A stretch of DNA of 64,000 nucleotides. Source: Enterococcus silesiacus (GTDB lineage: Bacteria; Bacillota; Bacilli; Lactobacillales; Enterococcaceae). The notes under the pieces were generated by a model. It worked only from the letters and a program-made list of their open reading frames with translations, was not told the origin of the DNA and ran no database searches. The first letter of the stretch is position 1. Every line of letters begins with the position of its first letter. Shown here one piece after another: positions 45,528 to 55,877 of this stretch. Location: assembly GCA_001465115.1 (NCBI GenBank), contig CP013614.1, forward strand, positions 3,410,001-3,474,000, written 5' to 3'. Position numbers and translations under genes: made by a program.

Positions 45528-46001
45528 ATGTCAATTGAAGTAGGAGCGAAGTTGCCAGGAAAAGTGTCTGGTATCACTAATTTTGGTGCCTTCATCGATT
45601 TAGGTGAAGGAAAAACAGGGTTGGTTCACATTAGTGAAGTATCAAATGGATTCGTTAAAGATATCCATGATGTATTGACCGTAGGGGATGAAGTAACAGT
45701 AAAAGTTACCTCAGTCGGTGATGATGGCAAAGTAGGTTTGTCCATTCGTAAAGCACAAGAGCAAGCGGCAGAACCAAAACGTGAATATCAACGTCGTGAG
45801 AACAATGAGCATCAAGGGAACCGTGATCGCAACTCACGTCCAGCACCTAAAAAACAATTTACAAGAGCACAGCCAATGAACTCAAAACAAGATTTTGATT
45901 CATTAATGAGCTCATTTTTAAAAGATAGTGATGATCGTTTAACGTCATTAAAACGTAACACAGAAGGAAAACGTGGCGGTCGTGGCGGTCGTCGTAACTA
46001 A
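45528..46001 (+). CDS. S1 domain RNA-binding protein (YabR-like)
   Basis: 157 residues. Residues 1-75 are an S1 domain (VGAKLPGKVSGITNFGAFID, GLVHISEVS, VKVTSVGDDGKVGLSIRKA). The rest is rich in Arg, Asn and Gln and ends in GGRGGRRN, an unstructured RNA-binding tail. The ATG at 45528 follows AGGAGG with a T-rich 12-base spacer; an upstream extension overlapping divIC in another frame is rejected. Function in RNA metabolism or translation is inferred. Confidence 0.92.
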   Translation: MSIEVGAKLPGKVSGITNFGAFIDLGEGKTGLVHISEVSNGFVKDIHDVLTVGDEVTVKVTSVGDDGKVGLSIRKAQEQAAEPKREYQRRENNEHQGNRDRNSRPAPKKQFTRAQPMNSKQDFDSLMSSFLKDSDDRLTSLKRNTEGKRGGRGGRRN

Positions 46002-46015
46002 CGAATAAACAATTG

Positions 46016-46040
46016 AAGCTGAGCGAAAGCTCGGCTTTTA
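46016..46040 (+). terminator. Terminator after the S1-domain gene
   Basis: AAGCtGAGC and GCTCgGCTT pair around a GAAA tetraloop (46016-46037), then TTTT. tilS begins 51 bases later, so this may only partly block read-through. Confidence 0.75.
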
Positions 46041-46090
46041 TGTTTTGCAAAATATTTAAGCGATGACTTACGAAGTAAAGAGGTGAACAG

Positions 46091-47473
46091 ATGTTTCAAG
46101 CATTTTACGATCATTGTAAAAGAAATGACTACTGGCAGCCACATCAAAAAATATTATTAGCGATTTCCGGCGGCGTCGATTCGATGGTGCTATTAAATTT
46201 AATGCAAAGAGCAGCAGAAAAGGATCATCTAACAATAGCCGTTGCCCATATCAATCACCAATTGCGTGGAGAATCAGAGGCAGAAGCAAGTTATTTGGAA
46301 AGCTATTGCCAAGAGCAAGGACTCGTTTATTACAGTAAAGTATGGTCAGCGCTGGACAAAAGAAAAAATACCGAAGCTCGCGCTCGTGCATTTCGTTACG
46401 GATTTTTCGCTGAAGTCATGAGACAAGAAGGCTATGCGTCACTATTTACTGCTCACCACAATGATGATCAAGCTGAGACCGTTTTAATGAAACTGACAAG
46501 AGGAAGTGCCTTACCTAACTTAGTAGGAATTAGAGCGCGGCAATCGTTTGGCAAAGGAGAACTGATTCGCCCTTTCTTAATTTTTTCCAAAGATCGCTTA
46601 GAACAATTCGCCAAGTGCTCACGAATTGTGTATTTTGAAGATAGCTCGAATCAGGGTGATGCTTACATGCGAAATAGAGTAAGACATCAGGTAGTGCCAC
46701 TTTTAAAGAAAGAAAACCCGCAGTTTCTACAACATATCACTGATTTTACTGAACAAATCGTATTAGCAGACGAGCTTATTCAGTCAGTTATCGAACCTAA
46801 ATATGAGCGCTGGGTAAAAAAAACAGCAGCAGGTTGGACAATTCAACTAGCCGAGTTGAAACAAGAAAAAACAAGTCTACAAACGTTTTTCCTAATGATG
46901 TTGTTTCAACGAACGATCGTAGTGAAAGACATTGCAATAAGCCAATCTCAGATTCAACAGTTGCTGAATATCATTAGACAACAGGCGCCACAATTAACAA
47001 TGGATCTTGAACAAGGCTGGCAAATTGTGAAAGAATATGATGTGATGTATATAAAAGAAAAACAGTTGAAGCAAGATAAAAAAATAGTTTACTTAAATGA
47101 AAATGAATCTATTTTCCTTTCAAAAAATGAGTGGCTTGGATTAGAAACTACAACCGCTAATCTGGAGATACCTGAAGCTGTGAAAGACTGGACTGAGTAT
47201 TCTTTGCCCATAAGCGGACAAACACCATTACCGTTAATGATTCGTCATAGAGAAAATGGCGATCGAATTTCATTGACGCCAAACTTAACCAAAAGATTAA
47301 ATCGATTATTTATTGATCGGAAAATACCCAATTTAACGAGAGAACAGGCGTGGATCATTCTTTCTGCACAGGAGAAGATTATTTGGGTTCCTAAAATTGC
47401 AAATTCATGTTTGAGTATTCCTAAAGAAACTGATAAAATACTCTACAGGCTCCTTTATAAAATAAAAGAGTAA
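46091..47473 (+). CDS. tilS: tRNA(Ile)-lysidine synthase
   Basis: 460 residues. The ATP PP-loop is AISGGVDSMVLLNL near residue 25; FTAHHNDDQAETVLMKLTRGSALPNLVG continues the N-type ATPase, and the C-terminal domain ends with the TilS-C part. It converts the wobble C of tRNA-Ile(CAU) to lysidine, an essential step. hpt and ftsH follow in the standard Firmicutes order. Confidence 0.96.
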   Translation: MFQAFYDHCKRNDYWQPHQKILLAISGGVDSMVLLNLMQRAAEKDHLTIAVAHINHQLRGESEAEASYLESYCQEQGLVYYSKVWSALDKRKNTEARARAFRYGFFAEVMRQEGYASLFTAHHNDDQAETVLMKLTRGSALPNLVGIRARQSFGKGELIRPFLIFSKDRLEQFAKCSRIVYFEDSSNQGDAYMRNRVRHQVVPLLKKENPQFLQHITDFTEQIVLADELIQSVIEPKYERWVKKTAAGWTIQLAELKQEKTSLQTFFLMMLFQRTIVVKDIAISQSQIQQLLNIIRQQAPQLTMDLEQGWQIVKEYDVMYIKEKQLKQDKKIVYLNENESIFLSKNEWLGLETTTANLEIPEAVKDWTEYSLPISGQTPLPLMIRHRENGDRISLTPNLTKRLNRLFIDRKIPNLTREQAWIILSAQEKIIWVPKIANSCLSIPKETDKILYRLLYKIKE

Positions 47474-47553
47474 AGACCGAAAATTACTTTTATTCAAAGA
47501 AGCAAAACAACATAAAATAATAACTAAAAAACTCAAAAGAGAAGGAGAGCAAT

Positions 47554-48099
47554 ATGTTAGAGAACGATATTAAACAAGTGTTGATCACGAAAGAACAAAT
47601 TCTTGAAAAATCAACTGAACTTGGCAAACAACTAACAGAAGATTATAGAGGGAAAAATCCTTTAGTCATTGGTATTTTAAAAGGTGCAATACCGTTTATG
47701 GCTGATATCACGCGCTGTATCGACACTCATTTAGAGATGGATTTTATGGCTGTATCTAGTTATGGAAATGCAACGGTGTCTTCAGGTGAAGTAAAAATCA
47801 TTAAAGATTTGGACACAAACGTTGAAGGGCGCGATATCTTGATCGTAGAAGACATCATCGACAGCGGCCGTACATTAGCTTATCTAGTTGATCTCTTTAA
47901 ATACAGAAAAGCTGCATCTGTGAAAATTGTCACGTTGTTAGATAAACCAGAAGGACGTGTGGTTGATATCGTTGCCGACTATGTTGGTTTCGATGTACCA
48001 AATGAATTTGTTGTAGGTTACGGTTTAGATTATGCAGAAGCTTATCGGAATCTTCCTTATGTAGGTGTGTTGAAACCTGAAATCTACGAATCAAATTAA
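47554..48099 (+). CDS. hpt: Hypoxanthine-guanine phosphoribosyltransferase
   Basis: 181 residues. The PRPP-binding motif is [16 protein letters not shown] near residue 105; [16 protein letters not shown] is the N-terminal loop. It salvages hypoxanthine and guanine to IMP and GMP. AGAAGGAG precedes the ATG. In the tilS-hpt-ftsH cluster. Confidence 0.96.
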   Translation: MLENDIKQVLITKEQILEKSTELGKQLTEDYRGKNPLVIGILKGAIPFMADITRCIDTHLEMDFMAVSSYGNATVSSGEVKIIKDLDTNVEGRDILIVEDIIDSGRTLAYLVDLFKYRKAASVKIVTLLDKPEGRVVDIVADYVGFDVPNEFVVGYGLDYAEAYRNLPYVGVLKPEIYESN

Positions 48100-48120
48100 T
48101 ATCTCTCTTAGATTTAGTTA

Positions 48121-48129
48121 TGTTACAAT
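48121..48129 (+). promoter_or_regulatory. Possible extended -10 promoter of ftsH
   Basis: TGT directly before TACAAT (48124-48129) in the hpt-ftsH gap; no clear -35 is seen. Confidence 0.4.
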
Positions 48130-48199
48130 GTAATGGTCAGAATTGATAAAAAATAAACCGTAAAATTAAATTACGCGCAGTAATCAAAGGAGGACAGGC

Positions 48200-50362
48200 A
48201 TGAATAAAAAGAATAGTGGCATGAAAAATGGCCTTTATTATGTATTGCTTATTTTGGCGATGGTCATGGTTGTTTATTTCATTTTTGGAAATAACAATTC
48301 CCAATCACCAGATATCGAATACTCAACCTTCAGTACCCAATTAGAAAAAGGTAAAGTGAAGGAACTGACGATCCAACCAACAAATGGTGTATACAAAATC
48401 ACAGGTCAGTACAAAGAAAAACAAGAAATTAAAAATACTGGTGGTCTTTCTTTATGGGGATCAACAGAAGTCTCTACAAAAGCATTTACAACGGTTGTCT
48501 TGCCAAGTGATATCACATTATCAGGTATCCAAGATATGGCTAAAGAGAACAATGTGAAACTTACTGTGAAAGAACAATCATCAAGCGGTGCTTGGCTTTC
48601 TATCTTATTTAGTTTCTTACCGATCGTATTGTTCATCTTCTTATTCTATATGATGATGGGACAACAAGGCGGCGGTGGCGGTGGTGGCGGCCGTGTCATG
48701 AACTTTGGTAAATCAAAAGCCAAAGAAGCTGACAAAAAAGCCAACCGCGTACGCTTCTCTGATGTAGCCGGAGCGGAAGAAGAAAAACAAGAATTAGTCG
48801 AAGTAGTCGAGTTCTTAAAAGATCCTCGCCGTTTCGTTGAATTAGGTGCTCGTATTCCAGCAGGTGTTCTATTAGAAGGACCTCCAGGGACTGGTAAAAC
48901 ATTACTTGCTAAAGCCGTTGCCGGTGAAGCAGGCGTACCGTTCTACTCTATCTCAGGTTCAGACTTCGTTGAAATGTTTGTCGGTGTCGGTGCAAGCCGT
49001 GTCCGTGATTTATTTGAAACAGCGAAGAAAAATGCACCAGCAATCATCTTCATCGATGAAATCGATGCCGTTGGTCGTCAACGTGGTGCCGGTATGGGCG
49101 GTGGACACGATGAACGTGAACAAACCCTTAACCAATTGCTTGTTGAAATGGATGGATTTGATGGCAACGAAGGTGTCATCGTCGTTGCTGCAACAAACCG
49201 TTCAGATGTGTTGGATCCAGCGTTATTACGTCCAGGCCGTTTTGACCGTCAAATTTTAGTTGGTCGTCCTGACGTAAAAGGTCGTGAAGCGATCCTTAAA
49301 GTTCATGCTCGTAACAAACCGTTGGCTGATGACGTTGATTTGAAAGTCGTAGCACAACAAACACCAGGTTTTGCTGGTGCTGATTTAGAAAACGTCTTAA
49401 ATGAAGCTGCATTAGTTGCCGCTCGTCGTAATAAGAAGAAAATCGATGCATCCGATGTGGATGAAGCGGAAGATCGTGTTATTGCAGGGCCTGCGAAGAG
49501 AGACCGTGTGATCAACAAAAAAGAACGCGAAATGGTTGCTTATCATGAAGCGGGACATACAATTGTTGGTTTAGTCTTAAGCCGTGCTCGTATCGTTCAT
49601 AAAGTAACGATTATCCCTCGTGGACGCGCTGGCGGTTACATGATTGCTTTACCAAAAGAAGATCAGTTCTTAATGACTAAAGAAGACATGTTTGAACAAA
49701 TCGTTGGGTTACTTGGTGGACGTACAGCGGAAGAAATTATTTTCGATGTTCAATCAACAGGTGCATCTAATGACTTTGAACAAGCAACAGGCATTGCCCG
49801 TAGTATGGTAACCGAATATGGAATGAGCGACAAATTAGGTCCTGTTCAATATGAAGGAAACCATCAAGTCTTTGTTGGCCGCGATTATGGTCAAACAAAA
49901 GCTTATTCTGAGCAAGTTGCGTATGAAATCGATCAAGAAGTACGTCGTATTTTAATGGAAGCACACGATAAAGCGCGTGAAATCATTGAATCACACCGTG
50001 CGCAACATAAACTAATTGCTGAAAAACTGTTAGAGTATGAAACATTAGATGCTCGCAGCATCAAGTCATTGTTTGAAGAAGGCGTAATGCCACAAGATGT
50101 TATCGACAGCCAATTCCCTAGTGAAAAAGCTCAAACATTTGAAGAGGCAAAACGTGCATTAGAAGAAAAAGATGCGCAAAGACAGGCCGAAGAAAAACAA
50201 GATTTTGAAGAAGCGAAAAAAGAGTTACATGACGAAACCGAAGAAGTAAAAGCGGACAGCGAAAAAACAGAAGAACAAGTTCAATCAGAAGTAAAATCTG
50301 ATGAAGAACATAAAAATGATTCTGAGTATGACCGTAACAACTTTGACGATCGTTACAAATAA
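48200..50362 (+). CDS. ftsH: ATP-dependent membrane zinc metalloprotease FtsH
   Basis: 720 residues. Membrane helices at about 11-27 and 132-152 bracket an extracellular domain; a Gly-rich linker follows. AAA+ part: Walker [17 protein letters not shown] near residue 228, Walker [41 protein letters not shown]. Protease part: zinc site HEAGH near residue 449. The last ~70 residues are very acidic ([19 protein letters not shown]), a species-variable tail. It degrades misassembled membrane proteins and short-lived regulators. Confidence 0.98.
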   Translation: MNKKNSGMKNGLYYVLLILAMVMVVYFIFGNNNSQSPDIEYSTFSTQLEKGKVKELTIQPTNGVYKITGQYKEKQEIKNTGGLSLWGSTEVSTKAFTTVVLPSDITLSGIQDMAKENNVKLTVKEQSSSGAWLSILFSFLPIVLFIFLFYMMMGQQGGGGGGGGRVMNFGKSKAKEADKKANRVRFSDVAGAEEEKQELVEVVEFLKDPRRFVELGARIPAGVLLEGPPGTGKTLLAKAVAGEAGVPFYSISGSDFVEMFVGVGASRVRDLFETAKKNAPAIIFIDEIDAVGRQRGAGMGGGHDEREQTLNQLLVEMDGFDGNEGVIVVAATNRSDVLDPALLRPGRFDRQILVGRPDVKGREAILKVHARNKPLADDVDLKVVAQQTPGFAGADLENVLNEAALVAARRNKKKIDASDVDEAEDRVIAGPAKRDRVINKKEREMVAYHEAGHTIVGLVLSRARIVHKVTIIPRGRAGGYMIALPKEDQFLMTKEDMFEQIVGLLGGRTAEEIIFDVQSTGASNDFEQATGIARSMVTEYGMSDKLGPVQYEGNHQVFVGRDYGQTKAYSEQVAYEIDQEVRRILMEAHDKAREIIESHRAQHKLIAEKLLEYETLDARSIKSLFEEGVMPQDVIDSQFPSEKAQTFEEAKRALEEKDAQRQAEEKQDFEEAKKELHDETEEVKADSEKTEEQVQSEVKSDEEHKNDSEYDRNNFDDRYK

Positions 50363-50370
50363 GCACATGA

Positions 50371-50415
50371 AAATCTCCGTTACACTCGTTCAATGAGTGT
50401 AGCGGAGATTTTTTG
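50371..50415 (+). terminator. Terminator after ftsH
   Basis: A 17-base arm (50371-50387, beginning AAATCTCCG) pairs with 50395-50411 (ending CGGAGATTT) with one mismatch, followed by T4. Confidence 0.92.
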
Positions 50416-50490
50416 AATAGTTGCGTGCGCAACGCACGGCATTGCTGTATTTTATAAGTAGCAAGAACTAGATTTAAAGGAGAGAGTGAA

Positions 50491-50958
50491 ATGACTTTAG
50501 GGGAAATGATTCGTGAAAAAAGAATGGAACTTGGACTTACACAACAACAGTTGGCTGACAAAGTGTATGTCACGCGTCAAACAATTTCGAAATGGGAGCT
50601 GGGGAAAAGTCAACCTGATCAGATCTCATTGAATTTATTGGAAAATAGTTTGCAGTTTAAATGTATCACAGAGAGGAAAGAAGGGAGGGCACAAACTATG
50701 TCATTGATAAGGGATCTCTTTGGTTTGATCTTTTTCGGCGTTTTATTTTTACCTTTGCGTATGATTTGGATCATGGTTAGAAAAAAATGGAAGACTCGTT
50801 TGGTACAATATATCGGAATTCCGTTAGCTATTTGCTTGTATACGGGCTATATGCACTCACTAACAGTTACAGCTTTTTATGTAGTATTGATTTGTACAAT
50901 TTTACTGTATTTTGGTTTAAGAATTTATTTTCCTTTGAACCAATCGGCTGATAAATAA
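50491..50958 (+). CDS. XRE-type helix-turn-helix protein with membrane helices
   Basis: 155 residues. Residues about 1-60 are a Cro/C1-type DNA-binding domain (GLTQQQLADKVYVTRQTISKWELGKSQPD); residues about 70-145 hold two or three hydrophobic helices (LFGLIFFGVLFLPLRMIWIM, LAICLYTGYMHSLT, VVLICTILLYFGLRIYF). Membrane-bound repressors of this layout can sense envelope stress or a small ligand. AAAGGAGAG precedes the ATG. Monocistronic; no target is evident, autoregulation is possible. Confidence 0.82.
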   Translation: MTLGEMIREKRMELGLTQQQLADKVYVTRQTISKWELGKSQPDQISLNLLENSLQFKCITERKEGRAQTMSLIRDLFGLIFFGVLFLPLRMIWIMVRKKWKTRLVQYIGIPLAICLYTGYMHSLTVTAFYVVLICTILLYFGLRIYFPLNQSADK

Positions 50959-50993
50959 AAATACGTTTCATTGTCTATCGTCTATTACTCTAA

Positions 50994-51047
50994 AAAAAGC
51001 AAGTAGTACCTATCGATTTCAATTGGTGGTTGCGACTTGCTTTTTCT
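50994..51047. terminator. Terminator after the HTH membrane protein gene
   Basis: AAAAAGCAAGT (50994-51004) pairs with ACTTGCTTTTT (51035-51045). Confidence 0.82.
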
Positions 51048-51066
51048 TTAGCTTAAAATTATTTAG

Positions 51067-51095
51067 TTGAAAAAATGGTCAAACACTAGTATTAT
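51067..51095 (+). promoter_or_regulatory. Promoter of hslO-dusB
   Basis: TTGAAA (51067-51072), 17-base spacer, TATTAT (51090-51095), 48 bases before the hslO start. GGTCAAA in the spacer resembles one CtsR heptad, but the second heptad is poor. Confidence 0.65.
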
Positions 51096-51142
51096 CTGAT
51101 AATGAGTTAGAAAAAGAAGCAAGTGAGAAGAGGAAAATAAAA

Positions 51143-52039
51143 ATGGAAGATTACTTAGTTAAAGCATTATGTTATGAAGGGTCGATTCGCGCCTATGCAG
51201 TTTGCGCAACAAATACAATTTCTGAAGCACAAAAACGTCACGATACCTGGAGTTCGTCAACGGCTGCCTTAGGTCGTACGATGGTAGGTTCCTTACTATT
51301 AGGTGCGACCTTAAAAGGAGACGACAAGTTGACTGTAAAAGTTCAAGGAAACGGACCTGCAGGTAGTATTGTTGTCGATAGTGACGGTAGTGGAACGACT
51401 AAAGGCTACATAAAAAATCCTCACGTTAGCTTAACGCTAAACGAAAGTGGTAAAATTGATGTCCGTGGAGCTGTTGGAACAGAAGGAATCTTCACTGTGA
51501 TCAAAGATTTAGGCTTGAAAGAAACATTTTCAGGACAAACACCGATTGTTTCTGGTGAAATTGGCGAAGATTTCACTTATTTCATGGCAGTTTCTGAACA
51601 AATTCCATCAGCAATCGGCTTGAGTGTGTTAGTTGATACAGATGAAAGTGTCAAAGCCGCAGGCGGATTTATGATCCAAGTAATGCCAGGAGCAGACGAA
51701 AAGACGATTGATTTTATTGAACAACGTTTGCAAGAAGTGCCGATGATTTCTCGATTGATCGATGAAGGTGAGTCACCTGAAGGAATTTTGGAGCGTCTAC
51801 TCGGTAAAGATCAAATTGACATCTTAGAAAAAATGCCCGTTCAATTCAAATGCAACTGCTCAAAAGAAAAATTTGGGACAGCGATCATCGCCGTTGGTTT
51901 AGATGAAATCAATGCAATGATCGAAGAAGACCATGGAGCGGAAGCTGTTTGCCAATTCTGCGGGAATAAATATCACTATAGCGAAGCTGATTTAATTGAA
52001 TTAAGAAATGAAGCAATCAAAAACACCCGTGAAAAATAG
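51143..52039 (+). CDS. hslO: Redox-regulated chaperone Hsp33
   Basis: 298 residues. The N-terminal core and linker lead to the zinc switch CNCSKEKF and CQFCGNKY near residues 235-275: the Cys-X-Cys and Cys-X2-Cys pairs release zinc and form disulphides under oxidative stress to activate the chaperone. dusB follows 12 bases later in the same transcript. Confidence 0.97.
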   Translation: MEDYLVKALCYEGSIRAYAVCATNTISEAQKRHDTWSSSTAALGRTMVGSLLLGATLKGDDKLTVKVQGNGPAGSIVVDSDGSGTTKGYIKNPHVSLTLNESGKIDVRGAVGTEGIFTVIKDLGLKETFSGQTPIVSGEIGEDFTYFMAVSEQIPSAIGLSVLVDTDESVKAAGGFMIQVMPGADEKTIDFIEQRLQEVPMISRLIDEGESPEGILERLLGKDQIDILEKMPVQFKCNCSKEKFGTAIIAVGLDEINAMIEEDHGAEAVCQFCGNKYHYSEADLIELRNEAIKNTREK

Positions 52040-52051
52040 GAGGGAATCTAT

Positions 52052-53056
52052 ATGTGGAAAATAGGCAACATTGAAATTCCCAATCGTGTCGTTGTAGCCC
52101 CAATGGCCGGTATTAGTAATGCTGCTTTTCGTGTAACCGTTAAAGAGTTTGGTGCAGGACTTGTTGTCTGTGAAATGATCAGTGACAAAGGAATCCAGCA
52201 AAGAAACAAAAAGACCTTAGATATGCTTTATATAGATGATCGGGAATATCCATTAAGTGTACAGATTTTTGGTGGAGATAAAGAAAACTTAGTTGAAGCT
52301 GCAAAATTCGTAGAAGAACATACGAAAGCTGCAATCATTGATATCAATATGGGATGTCCTGTAAACAAAGTCATTAAAGCAGAAGCAGGAGCAAAATGGT
52401 TATTAGATCCAAACAAAGTCTACGAAATGGTAGATGCCGTTTCTTCTGCTGTAAGCTTACCTGTCACAGTTAAGATGCGTACAGGGTGGGACGAAGACCA
52501 TTTGTTTGCTGTTGAAAATGCATTAGCTGCTGAAAAAGCAGGAGCGTCCGCTATCGCTATGCATGGTCGTACGAGAGTTCAAATGTACGAAGGGCAAGCG
52601 AACTGGGATATTTTAAAGGAAGTGAAACAGCACCTAACGATTCCTTTCATGGGAAATGGTGATGTTCGCACACCAGAAGATGCCAAACGGATGCTAGAAC
52701 ATGTTGGAGCAGATGGTGTGATGATTGGTAGAGCCGCTTTAGGGAATCCTTGGATGATTCAGCACACAAAACACTATTTAGAAACAGGAGAACTTATGCC
52801 TGAACCGACACCACGTGAAAAAATCGATACCGCCAAAGTCCATCTACAACGCTTGGTAGATTTAAAAGGTGAAAAAATCGCTACAAGAGAATTCCGTCAA
52901 CATGCTTCGTACTATTTAAAAGGCATTCCGCGCGCTGCTAAAGTAAAAGTGGCAATCAATCAGGCAGAGACCCAACGAATGATGGTCGATCTGCTTGATG
53001 CTTTCGAAGAAAAAGCAGAAAAACATGCAGAAAAAGAAGCAATCGAAACAATCTAA
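52052..53056 (+). CDS. dusB: tRNA-dihydrouridine synthase B
   Basis: 334 residues, TIM-barrel flavoenzyme. VVAPMAGISNAAFR begins the FMN site; DINMGCPVNKV holds the catalytic Cys; VKMRTGWDEDH and GNGDVRTPEDA contact FMN and tRNA. It reduces specific uridines in the tRNA D-loop with NADPH. AGGAGGG precedes the ATG. Order hslO-dusB-lysS is conserved in enterococci. Confidence 0.96.
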   Translation: MWKIGNIEIPNRVVVAPMAGISNAAFRVTVKEFGAGLVVCEMISDKGIQQRNKKTLDMLYIDDREYPLSVQIFGGDKENLVEAAKFVEEHTKAAIIDINMGCPVNKVIKAEAGAKWLLDPNKVYEMVDAVSSAVSLPVTVKMRTGWDEDHLFAVENALAAEKAGASAIAMHGRTRVQMYEGQANWDILKEVKQHLTIPFMGNGDVRTPEDAKRMLEHVGADGVMIGRAALGNPWMIQHTKHYLETGELMPEPTPREKIDTAKVHLQRLVDLKGEKIATREFRQHASYYLKGIPRAAKVKVAINQAETQRMMVDLLDAFEEKAEKHAEKEAIETI

Positions 53057-53057
53057 T

Positions 53058-53099
53058 AAAAAAAGCAGGCTGAAACAAAAATTCGGCTTGCTTTTTTTT
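53058..53099 (+). terminator. Terminator after dusB
   Basis: AAAAAGCAGGC pairs with GCTTGCTTTTT with a bulge, then an eight-T run. lysS begins 52 bases on, from its own start region. Confidence 0.8.
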
Positions 53100-53129
53100 G
53101 TTTTAATGTGGCATTATAGGGGTATGTGA

Positions 53130-54647
<1,518 letters not shown>

Positions 54648-54655
54648 ACTGTGTA

Positions 54656-54692
54656 AGAGTAGATTATTTAATGATAATCTGCTCTTTTTTTA
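54656..54692 (+). terminator. Terminator after lysS
   Basis: AGAGTAGATTA (54656-54666) pairs with TAATCTGCTCT (54675-54685), one G-T pair, then seven T residues. Confidence 0.88.
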
Positions 54693-54819
54693 TTTTCTGA
54701 AAATCATCAGAAAAAAACGACTAAATCATGTTGCTAGAAGCTTAAAAACGAACAATAAAGAACAAAAGTAACGAAACAATCGGTAACGAAAAAAACTTCA
54801 AAAAAAGTGCAAATTTTAG

Positions 54820-54848
54820 TTGACCTAAGCTCAGAAACTTGGTATATT
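54820..54848 (+). promoter_or_regulatory. rRNA operon promoter 1
   Basis: TTGACC (54820-54825), 17-base spacer, TATATT (54843-54848). First of four evenly built promoters in the rRNA leader. Confidence 0.8.
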
Positions 54849-54945
54849 ATATCTTGTCGCAAGGCACTGATGGAACACGCTGAACGACAAGCATAAGATA
54901 ACAATCCAATGGTTGAAAAAAACTTTGGAAATCAGAAAATAGTTG

Positions 54946-54974
54946 TTGACAAACAATGACTATCTTGATAAACT
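54946..54974 (+). promoter_or_regulatory. rRNA operon promoter 2
   Basis: TTGACA (54946-54951), 17-base spacer, TAAACT (54969-54974), in a block AGTTGTTGACAAA that recurs in promoter 3, so the two arose by tandem duplication. Confidence 0.85.
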
Positions 54975-55065
54975 AGTGAAGTTGTCAAAAGAAACAATGA
55001 TGACTGAACGAAAATAGAATAACAATCAAGTTTGAAAAAAACTTGAAAAATCAGGAAGGAAGTTG

Positions 55066-55094
55066 TTGACAAATAACAAACAACCTGATAAACT
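55066..55094 (+). promoter_or_regulatory. rRNA operon promoter 3
   Basis: TTGACA (55066-55071), 17-base spacer, TAAACT (55089-55094); exactly 120 bases after promoter 2 with the same surrounding sequence. Confidence 0.85.
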
Positions 55095-55164
55095 AATGAA
55101 GTTGTCGCGAAACATTCGATAACATCAAGCAGAAAAAAACTTTGAAACTTTTTTTAAAAAAGTG

Positions 55165-55193
55165 TTGACATCAAATCGAAGATTTGATATGAT
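55165..55193 (+). promoter_or_regulatory. rRNA operon promoter 4
   Basis: TTGACA (55165-55170), 17-base spacer, TATGAT (55188-55193), the strongest match of the four. Downstream leader 55200-55370 contains TGAAAACTGAACAAAG, typical of enterococcal rRNA leaders and spacers. Confidence 0.9.
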
Positions 55194-55370
55194 ATAAAAG
55201 TTGCTGCGAGGTAACACAGTAGACCTTTGAAAACTGAACAAAGTAAGACGAACCAAATGTGTAGGTTGTTTTTACAACGGTAAAAACAAACAACAATTTT
55301 TAACAAGCAAGCAATATGCTAGCAACCAAATGAGCTTAACAATCTTCGGATTGTGTTCAACTTTTATTAT

Positions 55371-55390
55371 GAGAGTTTGATCCTGGCTCA
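55371..55390 (+). rRNA. 16S rRNA: first 20 bases only
   Basis: GAGAGTTTGATCCTGGCTCA is the universal 5' end of bacterial 16S rRNA in its proper place behind the leader. The next base starts a spacer T and then tRNA-Gly, so almost all of 16S plus 23S and 5S are missing. Most likely an assembly collapse of a multi-copy operon rather than a real deletion. Confidence 0.9.
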
Positions 55391-55391
55391 T

Positions 55392-55462
55392 GCGGGTGTA
55401 GTTTAGTGGTAAAACCACAGCCTTCCAAGCTGCCGTCGCGAGTTCGATTCTCGTCACCCGCT
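55392..55462 (+). tRNA. tRNA-Gly (TCC)
   Basis: 71 bases. Acceptor GCGGGTG pairs with CACCCGC; anticodon loop reads CTTCCAA, anticodon TCC; T-arm GAGTTCGATTCTC. No encoded CCA. It directly abuts the 16S fragment. Confidence 0.97.
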
Positions 55463-55474
55463 TTTTTTCTTTAA

Positions 55475-55548
<74 letters not shown>

Positions 55549-55559
55549 TAATTTTAAAA

Positions 55560-55631
55560 GGCCCGTTGGTCAAGCGGTTAAGACACCGCCCTTTCACGGC
55601 GGTATCACGGGTTCGATTCCCGTACGGGTCA
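55560..55631 (+). tRNA. tRNA-Glu (TTC)
   Basis: 72 bases. Acceptor GGCCCGT pairs with ACGGGTC (one G-T pair), discriminator A; anticodon loop CTTTCAC gives TTC; T-arm CGGGTTCGATTCCCG. Confidence 0.97.
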
Positions 55632-55682
55632 TGTTTACAAGCATTTAGCTTTTGCGCTGAATGTTTTTTTATAAACATTTTT

Positions 55683-55720
55683 ATGAAAACGTTGACATCT
55701 CTAGTGTAATAAGGTATTCT
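55683..55720 (+). promoter_or_regulatory. licT/bgl operon promoter overlapped by a cre site
   Basis: TTGACA (55692-55697), 17-base spacer, TATTCT (55715-55720). ATGAAAACGTTGACAT (55683-55698) is a full match to the CcpA cre consensus WTGNAANCGNWNNCAW and covers the -35, so glucose should repress the operon. Confidence 0.8.
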
Positions 55721-55747
55721 ATGCATGTACACAACAAGTAAATAAAT

Positions 55748-55838
55748 GGATAGTGATTGTTTAAATACAAGCTAAACCTAATTTTTCCAATGAAGGAGAC
55801 CTTCTTCTTTTTTGGAAAGGTTGGGTTTTTCTTTTTTT
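55748..55838 (+). promoter_or_regulatory. LicT antiterminator site (RAT) and overlapping terminator
   Basis: The RAT-like stretch 55748-55779 (starting GGATAGTGATTG, ending GCTAAACCT) overlaps the left arm of a strong terminator: 55774-55790 (AAACCTAATTTTTCCAA) pairs with 55812-55828 through several G-U pairs, then a T-run. Binding of LicT to RAT would block the terminator, so licT autoregulates. Confidence 0.85.
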
Positions 55839-55877
55839 ACAATTAAAGGAATTAAGTGTGAGGAAGGGAGCGAAAAA

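Noticed and set aside
51067..51095. CtsR operator at the hslO promoter
   Set aside because: Only one GGTCAAA heptad is good; the required tandem second heptad is too degenerate.
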